DNA of 64,000 nt from Arenibacter algicola (GTDB lineage: Bacteria; Bacteroidota; Bacteroidia; Flavobacteriales; Flavobacteriaceae), in assembly GCF_018860365.1 (NCBI RefSeq), contig NZ_JAHKPO010000003.1, positions 1,116,001 through 1,180,000 of the forward strand, in the 5' to 3' direction. The translations under genes and the position numbers were made by a program. Below the pieces are notes generated by a model, which was not told the DNA's origin, ran no database searches, and saw nothing but the letters and a program-made list of their open reading frames with translations. Each line of letters opens with the position of its first letter. The stretch's first letter is position 1. Below, piece after piece: positions 54,477 to 62,568 of the stretch.

Positions 54477-54489
54477 ACACACACACACA
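54477..54489. repeat. Dinucleotide (AC)n tract
   Basis: ACACACACACACA, thirteen bases, in non-coding DNA. It can vary in length by slippage. Confidence 0.8.
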
Positions 54490-54681
54490 TAACTTTTGGG
54501 ATTGATCCTATTTAATTCCAAAACTCATTTACACTTAATATTTGTATTTGGTATTGAAGAGGGGAGTCCTGGGAATGATGACGAAGTAGATTAACGGGAG
54601 AACATATCTTTAATCAATTACTATTTACAAGTTTTTTACTACAAATTCTGACCGGTTAATGATTTTTAGATCTAAAATCCT

Positions 54682-54867
54682 GTAAGAATTACCGATTAAA
54701 TACCATTAACATCGATTAGCGTTTCCTGGGTCGGTTTTCACTCACCGAGCATTTTCTACACTTTATCGGGAGATTTGTCAGATACCGAAAAATAAGGGGG
54801 TTTAAACGATTTGTGACCTAAGCCAAGGTGCATGTGGCGTTAAATTTACATAACAAAACAACGCATC
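54682..54867 (+). promoter_or_regulatory. Conserved leader, copy 2
   Basis: Same elements as the copy 1 leader at the same distances: CGATTA pair at 54693 and 54713, hairpins at 54731-54748 and about 54765-54791, GTTTAAAC at 54800-54807. It differs from copy 1 only in the block at 54821-54826 (AGCCAA). Confidence 0.6.
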
Positions 54868-55104
54868 ATGAAAACGCTTTTAACTTTAATCTTTGTTCTT
54901 TTTATCGGAGTAGCTGCACAAGCCAACAATGTTGATCAGGAAGTAAAAGTTGAAACTGTTACCATGAGTATTGTTACTGCTACCCAAAATGAAGTTTCTG
55001 TTAAAAACGAAAACAAAGTAGCTCGTTTGTACATGTTCAAAAATTCTAGGGTTAAAAAAGAATTGTCTTTCTCTACTAAATTGAACAAAGCTAAATTGGC
55101 TTAA
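54868..55104 (+). CDS. Small secreted protein, 78 aa, copy 2
   Basis: Identical to the product of copy 1 except for Ala38 in place of Ser38 (GCT for TCT); one synonymous change (ACC for ACT) follows. The signal peptide, acidic stretch and basic tail are the same. The codon pattern and near identity of the leader indicate recent duplication, gene conversion or strong selection. It lies 59 bases before the end of the convergent permease gene. The function is unknown; an abundant exported or envelope-associated protein is a reasonable inference. Confidence 0.85.
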   Translation: MKTLLTLIFVLFIGVAAQANNVDQEVKVETVTMSIVTATQNEVSVKNENKVARLYMFKNSRVKKELSFSTKLNKAKLA

Positions 55105-55162
55105 TCCCATTGTTCTTTAAAACTAAATTTTTGATTATTAATTTTTAGGATTGTTGACACTT

Positions 55163-56464
55163 CTACTTTCTCTTCCAAAATTTGTCCTTAAGGAAATATA
55201 TCAAAGTCAGTATGGCAATATAAACCCCAAACCCAATAACCTCTTTGCGTTCAAGGTTGGATAGTAACCAAACAATAATAATTACCGAGAGTATAGGCAC
55301 CAGGTAACCTCCAGGTATCCTAAATTGGTGTTTGGTAGTTTTGCCCGATTTTCTTCTTGAACTTATCACAGAAAGGGATACCCCAAGATAAACCAGTAGT
55401 ATTGATGCACTTGAAATAACGGCCAATTGTTCAAATCCCCCTAGGGAAGCCAATAGAAACCCAATTGTGGCATATGTAATTATTGCGATGTAGGGAGTGG
55501 AGAATCTGTCATGGATTTTTGAGAGTGGTCTAAGGGGAAGTACATTATCTTTAGAGGCCCTAAAAAGTACACGTGGCATACTCAATATTTCACTACTTAA
55601 ATTTCCTAGCATGGAAATCGCGGCACCTATCGTGATTATAGTAAAACCAATGGGACCAAAAACCTGTTGGGCTACCATGCTTAAGGGGTTTTCGGTATAA
55701 GTGGACAAGGAAGCCCCTAGCACGCCCTGTGATACTGTTTGAATAAGGATATAAAGAATTAAAACACCAATGATACTTATAAATATTGCCCTTGGAATTG
55801 TCCTATTCGGTTTTTTAACCTCGCCACTTATAGATAATCCGGTCTCGGCACCCTGAAATGCGAAAAATAGAATAAGGGATATAGCGCCAACTTCTGAAAT
55901 TGTTGGGGTGGAATCGATTATAAGGTTGTTAAATGAAACATGTCCCCAAGAAAAAAATATCAGTAATAGAAGTGGAATAAGTTTGGTGAGAGTAATTGTT
56001 TTTACCAAAACCATTCCTTCCTTAATTCCTTTAACGTTAATATAGCCCAGTCCGGCAAACAGGATAAAGAAAACCAACGTCCTAACATAATCGGTTTTAA
56101 AAAAAGGAAAAATAGAACCCAATACATCTACCAATGCATTGGCAACAGCCCCGTCTGCCGATAAGGCGGAAAGCACAAAAAGAATTACTGTTAGAAAACC
56201 AAAATAGGGTCCAAAAGAAGATTCAATATAAGTGTAGGCTCCTCCCGAAGTAGTTACTTTACTGCCTATTTCAGCAAAGCAGAGCATTACCAGGGTAATT
56301 AGCAGGCCACAGAATAAATATGCGTAAATACTGGAAGTGCCCAATCCGGCAGCAACAATGGCAGGAAGGGCAAAGATGCCGGCGCCGATCATAATATTGA
56401 TTAAGTTGGCACTTAGGCCCCAAACACCGACCTCCCTTTTTAGATGTTCATTGGTTTCCTTCAT
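55163..56464 (-). CDS. APC family amino acid permease
   Basis: 433 residues with twelve membrane helices, an amino acid-polyamine-organocation transporter. The opening has VWGLSANLINIMIGAGIFALPAIVAAG (residues 13-39), the first-helix glycine motif that binds the amino-acid backbone. TSGGAYTYIESSFG near residue 72 and FFAFQGAETGLSISGEVKKPNRTIP near residue 201 are further family motifs. The substrate cannot be told. The gene is convergent with the second small secreted protein gene and stands alone. Confidence 0.93.
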   Translation of the reverse strand: MKETNEHLKREVGVWGLSANLINIMIGAGIFALPAIVAAGLGTSSIYAYLFCGLLITLVMLCFAEIGSKVTTSGGAYTYIESSFGPYFGFLTVILFVLSALSADGAVANALVDVLGSIFPFFKTDYVRTLVFFILFAGLGYINVKGIKEGMVLVKTITLTKLIPLLLLIFFSWGHVSFNNLIIDSTPTISEVGAISLILFFAFQGAETGLSISGEVKKPNRTIPRAIFISIIGVLILYILIQTVSQGVLGASLSTYTENPLSMVAQQVFGPIGFTIITIGAAISMLGNLSSEILSMPRVLFRASKDNVLPLRPLSKIHDRFSTPYIAIITYATIGFLLASLGGFEQLAVISSASILLVYLGVSLSVISSRRKSGKTTKHQFRIPGGYLVPILSVIIIVWLLSNLERKEVIGFGVYIAILTLIYFLKDKFWKRK

Positions 56465-56946
56465 TGGTGGATTGGTTTAAAGGGAGATATGTTTAAGGCT
56501 ATAAAAAAAAAGAGGGGAAGGCTAATATAATGAATTTAGTGTTAGTACATTTTAGGGTTAAGAAGGTGTTTCAATTTAAGGATCCATATATAGTGCTCCA
56601 TCAATTCGTAAATTGATTGTAAGTTACCTTTTAATGGTATTTGCAGCATGATTTTATACTATTTGCTGAATTGGACCTAGGGAACCTTTTGTTTTTCAGA
56701 TACTCTTCTAAAAATCTACAATGGATAGGTAAGTTTTGTTGCCTTCCACTTATGTAGGAAAAATATACTAATTTTAACAAATGGATATGAATTTTGAACC
56801 AAGCGCTTGAAATTTATACTCATACCCAACTATTTTGGCCTTTAATTTTTAGGGGATGTCATCGTTGGTGCCCATATATAAGTTTAAATGCGAGGACCAT
56901 TAAATATTAATTTTAGGAATTTTCCTTAAATCTCAGGGAGTTGAAT
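56465..56946. other. Intergenic region of about 480 bases
   Basis: AT-rich divergent spacer between the permease (minus) and the PAS kinase (plus). It should contain both promoters. A ribosome-binding-like AGGGAG at 56935-56940 lies 6 bases before the kinase ATG at 56947 and decides that start. No other element is recognised. Confidence 0.55.
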
Positions 56947-59589
56947 ATGTCTAAAAAGGGTACTGAAAGAAGAGAACAGTATAATAAAATATTTATAGAA
57001 CAGGCACCTACTGCCATTGCGATGTTGGACAAGGATATGCGTTATATTGCAGTATCCCAACGTTGGATTTCGGATTATAAAATGGAAGGCAAGGAAATAA
57101 TTGGCCGTTCACATTATGATATATTTCCTGAAATAGGGGAAGATTGGAAAATAAACCATCAAAAATGCCTTAATGGAGCCATTGATATTTGTGAGGAGGC
57201 ACCATTTAAACGTGCAGATGGAACAATACAATGGATTTATTGGGATGTGCGGCCTTGGTATATTTCAGAGGGTGAGATAGGAGGTTTGCTTATGCATACC
57301 GGTGATATTACGCCTCAGAAGGAAAGGGAAAAGGAACGGGCACGTATGATTCAAATATTGGATAAGACCAATGAAGTGGCCCGAATTGGCACTTGGGAGG
57401 TTAATCTTTCAACCAATGAAGTTTATTGGAGCAAGATGGTTTGTGAAATACATGAGGTGCCTGTAAATTATCGACCTCAATTGGAAACCGCCATTAATTT
57501 CTATAAAGAAGGGGAAAGTCGTGAAACCATCCAGCGCGTGGTGAACGAGGCTATGCTAACAGGGCAACCTTATGATGTTGAGGTTGAGCTTGTAACTGCA
57601 AAGGGGACTTCCCTTTGGACCCGCGCCATTGGAAGTGGAGAGTTTGTAGATGGAAAATGCGTTGGTCTTTTTGGGATCTTCCAAGATATTAATGAAAGAA
57701 AGCTGTCCGAACAGGCGTTGAGTAATGCCAATGCCGAATTAAGGGCCATATTCAATTCCAAGTCGGTTGCCATAATCACGACGAACAATAAAGGGATAAT
57801 AAATCATTTCAACCATGGAGCTGAGTATTTATTGGGTTATTCGGCTTCTGAAATTATTGGTACACAAATACCTAGTGTATTTGCGACAATGGAGGAGGTG
57901 GAAAGGTTTAGGCAGGATTTGTCCCAAAAATATGGAAAAGATCCGTTAAAGGGGTTGGCGGAAAATAACGAATTTGATGTTAGGGAATGGACCTATATAA
58001 AGAAAGATGGTACTAAAATTACGGTCCAGGTTACTATATCGGCCATTAAAGATGTGCATGGAGAAATAACCGGATCTTTAACGGTAGCCTCTGATATTAC
58101 TGCCATCAAAAATGCGGAGATCGAGCTATTGCGAAAAAATCAGGTCCTTAATTTTGCCGAGCGTCTGTCCATGATCGGGAACTGGCAATGGAATACGATT
58201 ACCAATGAGGTAATATGGTCTTCCAATTTATATAAGATTTTTAATGTTGATGAAGAGACTCGGTTGACTTACGATACCTATTTTTCCTTTGTACATCCAG
58301 AGGACAAGGAAATGGTGACAAATCATGTGCAATATTCTTTGGAGGAAAAAAAATTCCCGGATTTGTTGCATCGGATCAAGTTAAGGGATGGAACGGTAAA
58401 GAATATTCAGCTATTGGCAGAAATTATGTCCAATGACGCAGGAGAGGTAATTGAGTTGGTGGGTACCTGCCAGGATGTAACGGAACAGCGGCTGCAGGAA
58501 ATAAAATTTCGGGGATTATTGGAATCGGCTCCTGATGCCATGGTGATCGTCAATGAAGCTGGGAAAATTCATATGATCAACAAACAGGCGGAAAAATTAT
58601 TCGGGTACAGTGCCAAGGAATTGACAGGTAAATCGGTGGAAATTCTTATTCCTGAAGCTTATAGTGCCAAACATCTTGGCCATCGGTCAGGTTTCTTTGC
58701 CAACCCCAAAACACGGCATATGGGGGAAGGAAAAGAATTATTCGCAATTAATAAAAAAGGAAAATTAATCCCTATACAAATAAGTCTAAGCCCCCTTACA
58801 ACGGAAGAAGGAGTATTGGTTTCGGCAGCCATAAGGGATATTACCTCCCAAAAAATAGCAGAGGGAAAAATATTGAAGGCCAAGGAAGAGTTAGAGGCAT
58901 TTGCTAAAAAATTAGTTGCCCAAAACACCAAGCTGGCAGATTTTACCCAGATAACCTCACACAATTTAAGAGCTCCGGTGAGCAACCTGAATTCTCTTTT
59001 AGGGTTTTATAAACTTGCCCAAAGTGAGGAGGAGCGTGTGGATCTGTTCCAAAAATTGGAAAGTGTTGTCAATCATCTCACTTTAACGCTCAATACCTTG
59101 GTAGAGGCTTTAAATATTAGGAAAGATAATAATGAGGATAAACTGGAGAATATTGAATTTGATTCGATGATGGTTAAAACCCAGGAAATACTTTCTGGTG
59201 AAATTATGAGTACTGGAGCCGTAATTAAAAGCGATTTTTCAAAATTACCGGATATTGTTTACAATAAAATTTATTTAGAAAGTATTTTTCTTAACTTGGT
59301 TGGAAATGCCCTAAAATACAGGAGCGCGGATAGAGTACCTGAAATATATGTAACCTCCGGAATTGAAAATGGTAAAAAATTCTTGAAGGTTACTGACAAT
59401 GGGCAGGGAATTAATTTAAAAAGGCATGGCCATAAATTGTTTGGTTTGAACAAGGTATTTCACAGGCATCCCGATGCCAGGGGAATTGGTTTGTTCATGA
59501 CCAAAACGCAAATAGAAGCGCATGGTGGTTCTATTTCGGCTGAAAGTGAAGTAAATGTGGGCACCACATTTAGTATTAATTTTAATTAG
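56947..59589 (+). CDS. Soluble multi-PAS sensor histidine kinase
   Basis: 880 residues from MSKKGTERREQ; a TTG two codons earlier (56941) is also open, but AGGGAG precedes the ATG at a suitable distance. There is no membrane segment, so it senses a cytoplasmic signal. Five PAS/PAC domains follow in order (about 15-125, 130-245, 255-385, 390-505 and 515-635). The kinase core has the phosphorylatable His in ITSHNLRAP (residue 672), NLVGNALKYRS, DNGQGINL and GIGLFMTKTQ. The first two PAS domains and the kinase core are close to those of the membrane kinase at 37044. The response regulator gene follows 7 bases later. Confidence 0.92.
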   Translation: MSKKGTERREQYNKIFIEQAPTAIAMLDKDMRYIAVSQRWISDYKMEGKEIIGRSHYDIFPEIGEDWKINHQKCLNGAIDICEEAPFKRADGTIQWIYWDVRPWYISEGEIGGLLMHTGDITPQKEREKERARMIQILDKTNEVARIGTWEVNLSTNEVYWSKMVCEIHEVPVNYRPQLETAINFYKEGESRETIQRVVNEAMLTGQPYDVEVELVTAKGTSLWTRAIGSGEFVDGKCVGLFGIFQDINERKLSEQALSNANAELRAIFNSKSVAIITTNNKGIINHFNHGAEYLLGYSASEIIGTQIPSVFATMEEVERFRQDLSQKYGKDPLKGLAENNEFDVREWTYIKKDGTKITVQVTISAIKDVHGEITGSLTVASDITAIKNAEIELLRKNQVLNFAERLSMIGNWQWNTITNEVIWSSNLYKIFNVDEETRLTYDTYFSFVHPEDKEMVTNHVQYSLEEKKFPDLLHRIKLRDGTVKNIQLLAEIMSNDAGEVIELVGTCQDVTEQRLQEIKFRGLLESAPDAMVIVNEAGKIHMINKQAEKLFGYSAKELTGKSVEILIPEAYSAKHLGHRSGFFANPKTRHMGEGKELFAINKKGKLIPIQISLSPLTTEEGVLVSAAIRDITSQKIAEGKILKAKEELEAFAKKLVAQNTKLADFTQITSHNLRAPVSNLNSLLGFYKLAQSEEERVDLFQKLESVVNHLTLTLNTLVEALNIRKDNNEDKLENIEFDSMMVKTQEILSGEIMSTGAVIKSDFSKLPDIVYNKIYLESIFLNLVGNALKYRSADRVPEIYVTSGIENGKKFLKVTDNGQGINLKRHGHKLFGLNKVFHRHPDARGIGLFMTKTQIEAHGGSISAESEVNVGTTFSINFN

Positions 59590-59596
59590 ATAGTAA

Positions 59597-60013
59597 ATGA
59601 GTAGTTCTTTAAATGTTTGTATTGTTGATGATGATGATATATATCAATTTACCATGGTAAAGACCATGAAATCACTTAATTTGACCGATAAGATTATGGT
59701 CTTTTCGGATGGTGAAGAGGCTTTGGATTTTATGTTGGATAATCTACACAATGATAAGGAACTTCCGGATGTGATTTTTTTGGATATAGATATGCCTATC
59801 ATGGACGGATTTCAATTCATGGAGGAATATGTAAAGATAAAGCCAAAGCTGGGAAAGAAAATAACGATATATATGGTCTCCTCATCGGTAGACCCTGTGG
59901 ATATTGATAGGGCAAAGAAAATAAGCGAAATCACCGATTATATTGTGAAGCCAATAACCCACGATCAATTAACCAGTATTGTTCAGGAATTGGATAGTAA
60001 AGGAAGTTTATAG
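59597..60013 (+). CDS. Single-domain response regulator
   Basis: 138 residues, a receiver domain with no output domain. Acidic residues at the start of the domain (VDDDD, 10-14), the phosphorylated Asp63 in IFLDIDMP, Ser95-97 in VSSSVD and Lys118 in VKPI complete the active site. Being CheY/Spo0F-like, it works by protein interaction or phosphate transfer rather than by DNA binding. It is the natural partner of the kinase encoded 7 bases upstream and could also take phosphate from the paralogous kinase at 37044, which has no regulator beside it. Confidence 0.94.
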   Translation: MSSSLNVCIVDDDDIYQFTMVKTMKSLNLTDKIMVFSDGEEALDFMLDNLHNDKELPDVIFLDIDMPIMDGFQFMEEYVKIKPKLGKKITIYMVSSSVDPVDIDRAKKISEITDYIVKPITHDQLTSIVQELDSKGSL

Positions 60014-60445
60014 TACGATTAAACTATTTCGTGTTATGAGTAACCATAATACGATTAGGGGAAATAAATTGATCTTCAGCTGAAAATTATTAGGTTGTTG
60101 CACTATGGAAAGTAAACGCTTCCCAATTCCGATATTCGTGGAGCTTTTTGCGCGGTGGATTCTATGATCCATGAACTGTACTTTAATTCCCAATAGGTAT
60201 TGGCCCATGGCCTTTTTACATTTTCTTGAAGAACCATTTTGGGATAAGAATATACAATAAGACGATCTAAATAGGGGCTAGGGGTCTTTAGGAATAGCCT
60301 GCATTAGTGATTGCAGCGGCATCCTTTTTTAGGCCGATGGGTAAGTATTAAAAACGGCTATAAAGTTTTGGGCATAAAAAAGATTTAGCGGAAAGCACGG
60401 CCACTTTATGTTTTTCCATAAAGTGGCAATGCCCCACCAAATTAA
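60014..60445. other. Intergenic region of 432 bases
   Basis: No gene is supported between the response regulator and acs, which converge. A hairpin (60400-60427) is described separately. A 66-codon frame on the minus strand (60008-60208) has no recognisable sequence. Confidence 0.5.
60400..60427. terminator. Hairpin beyond the end of acs
   Basis: GCCACTTTATG and CATAAAGTGGC form an 11-bp stem with a 6-base loop, 18 bases after the acs stop codon. The T run on the minus strand is absent, so termination would be weak; it may instead protect the mRNA 3' end. Confidence 0.5.
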
Positions 60446-62353
60446 TTATAGTACGTTGTCCTTAATTTCTTCTACTACTTCAGGATTTAGCAGTGTACTG
60501 GTATCTCCCAAATTGTTCATATCCCTGCAGGCAATCTTGCGCAGGATACGTCTCATGATCTTGCCGGAACGGGTCTTTGGCAGGCCAGAGGTAAACTGTA
60601 TCTTATCCAGTTTGGCTATAGGGCCAATATGCTCTGTGATGATCTGGTTAATTTCGTTCCTTAAATTATCGTGGTTACGCGATTCCCCGGTCTCCTTAAG
60701 GATTACATAGCCGTAAAGTGCATTGCCCTTAATATCGTGCGGAAAGCCTACTATGGCCGATTCTGCCACTGCTGGGTGCTCGTTTATGGCATCCTCTATT
60801 GGGGCAGTACCCAAGTTGTGTCCAGACACGATGATTACGTCATCTACACGACCGGTAATTCTATAATATCCTACCTCGTCCCTTAGGGCACCGTCCCCAG
60901 AAAAGTATTTGTTGGGAAAGGCCGAGAAATAGGTGTCCTTATACCTGTCATGATTGCCCCAAATGGTCCTTGCCATTCCTGGCCATGGGAATTTTATACA
61001 TAGTCTACCTTCTACTTGGTTGCCTTTGAGTTCCTTGCCCTGCTCGTCCATTAATGCAGGTTGTATTCCAATAAAAGGCAGGGTAGCATAGGTGGGTTTG
61101 GTGGGGGTTACATAAGGAATGGGCGTTATCATGATGCCTCCAGTTTCTGTTTGCCACCAAGTATCCACAATGGGACTATTCTTTTTTCCAATAACATCAT
61201 TGTACCAATGCCAAGCTTCTTCGTTGATGGGTTCCCCAACGGAGCCCAAAACTTTTAAAGAAGTCAGGTCGTGGTTTTCGGCAAAGGCAATATTCTGTTT
61301 TGCAAGGGCACGGATAGCTGTAGGTGCGGTATAAAACTGGTTTACTTTGTGTTTTTCCACGATTTCCCAAAACCTTCCGAAATCCGGATAGCTGGGTACC
61401 CCTTCGAACATTAGAGTAGTGGCGCCATTGGCCAAGGGACCGTAGACAATATAACTATGTCCGGTAATCCACCCTATATCCGCGGTACACCAGTAAACAT
61501 CGTTTTCGGTATATTGAAAAACATTCTTGAAGGTGTAGGCAGTATATACCAAATATCCGGCTGTAGTATGTACCATGCCTTTAGGTTTTCCAGTGGAGCC
61601 AGAGGTGTACAATATAAACAAAGGATCCTCGGCATTCATGATTTCTGGTACACAATCCATATATGCGTTCTCCAACAAAGGTTGCAGCCATTTATCGCGA
61701 CCTTCCTTCATATTTACCTGCGCATTGGTGCGTTTTACCACCAGAACCGTTTTAACCCCTGGGCAATCCTCAAGTCCTTCGTCTACAATGCCCTTAAGAT
61801 CAATGGATTTTGAACCTCTATAGGATCCATCCGATGTAATTACCAATTTACAGTCACTGTCATTGATTCGTGTGGACAAGGCCGTTGATGAAAAACCTGC
61901 GAACACCACAGAATGTATTGCTCCTATCCGGGCACATGCCAAGAGGGCAATGGACAATTCCGGAATCATGGGAAGGTAAATACAAACCCGATCTCCCTTT
62001 TTAACACCTTGGTCCTTTAATACATTGGCCAATTGGCAGACGCGTTCGTGTAATTGATGATACGTAATATGCTGGGCTTCTTCTTCCGGATTGTTGGGCT
62101 CAAAAATAATGGCCGTTTTTTCTCCCCTGGTCAGTAGATGCCTATCTATACAATTTTCTGTGATGTTAAGTTGTGCCCCTTCGAACCATTTTACCTCAGG
62201 CTTTTCAAAATCCCAACTTAAAACATTGTCCCATTTTTTTCTCCATAAAAAATGTTCTTCGGCCACTTCTCCCCAGAAATTTTCTGGTTCGCGAACCGAT
62301 TTTCGATAAACTTGGTAGTACTCTTCTAAATGCTTAATGTGATAATTGCTCAT
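60446..62353 (-). CDS. acs: Acetate-CoA ligase (acetyl-CoA synthetase)
   Basis: 635 residues. It activates acetate to acetyl-CoA with ATP, through acetyl-AMP. The P-loop-like YTSGSTGKPKGM is near residue 250, WWQTETGG (A5 motif) near 399, and the C-terminal GLPKTRSGKIMRRILRKIA carries the lysine whose acetylation controls the enzyme in other bacteria. The N-terminal domain is complete (HLEEYYQVYRKSVREPENFW). It is followed, upstream on the same strand, by the ActP-like symporter gene, so uptake and activation of acetate are linked. Confidence 0.96.
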   Translation of the reverse strand: MSNYHIKHLEEYYQVYRKSVREPENFWGEVAEEHFLWRKKWDNVLSWDFEKPEVKWFEGAQLNITENCIDRHLLTRGEKTAIIFEPNNPEEEAQHITYHQLHERVCQLANVLKDQGVKKGDRVCIYLPMIPELSIALLACARIGAIHSVVFAGFSSTALSTRINDSDCKLVITSDGSYRGSKSIDLKGIVDEGLEDCPGVKTVLVVKRTNAQVNMKEGRDKWLQPLLENAYMDCVPEIMNAEDPLFILYTSGSTGKPKGMVHTTAGYLVYTAYTFKNVFQYTENDVYWCTADIGWITGHSYIVYGPLANGATTLMFEGVPSYPDFGRFWEIVEKHKVNQFYTAPTAIRALAKQNIAFAENHDLTSLKVLGSVGEPINEEAWHWYNDVIGKKNSPIVDTWWQTETGGIMITPIPYVTPTKPTYATLPFIGIQPALMDEQGKELKGNQVEGRLCIKFPWPGMARTIWGNHDRYKDTYFSAFPNKYFSGDGALRDEVGYYRITGRVDDVIIVSGHNLGTAPIEDAINEHPAVAESAIVGFPHDIKGNALYGYVILKETGESRNHDNLRNEINQIITEHIGPIAKLDKIQFTSGLPKTRSGKIMRRILRKIACRDMNNLGDTSTLLNPEVVEEIKDNVL

Positions 62354-62568
62354 CGTGTTTCTAAAATTTCTATAAATTTATATAAATCATCCATAAAAGG
62401 AAGGTTTCCTGATATGAATTTGATACTGAAATGTCAATTTTATGAGAATGTATTAAAACCTTAACAGGAAAATAAGAGGTTTGTTCCGTTCCTTGCACAA
62501 AGTGGGCAATTCTTTGTGTTTAATTTACGTTTTTTTAAACCCTTAACCTCTGGAGTCAACTGTCTGGT

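Larger units (their letters stand above)
53661..54681. other. Non-coding region between the two copies
   Basis: About 1 kb without a convincing gene. It contains a perfect 12-bp inverted repeat (54049-54078, GGTCCATAAAAT/ATTTTATGGACC), an (AC)n run at 54477-54489, and a purine-rich stretch near 54001-54035 (CAAAGAAAACGAAACAAAAG). The last recalls sequence dispersed in other Flavobacteriaceae genomes. Its role is not known. Confidence 0.5.
54682..55110 (+). repeat. Long direct repeat, copy 2 (leader plus small secreted protein)
   Basis: Second copy of the unit at 53232-53660, offset exactly 1450 bases. Similarity starts at GTAAGAATT and stops shortly after the stop codon, on both sides abruptly. 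Confidence 0.95.

Noticed and set aside
60008..60208. 66-codon minus-strand frame after the response regulator
   Set aside because: It overlaps the regulator stop codon and has no family-like sequence.
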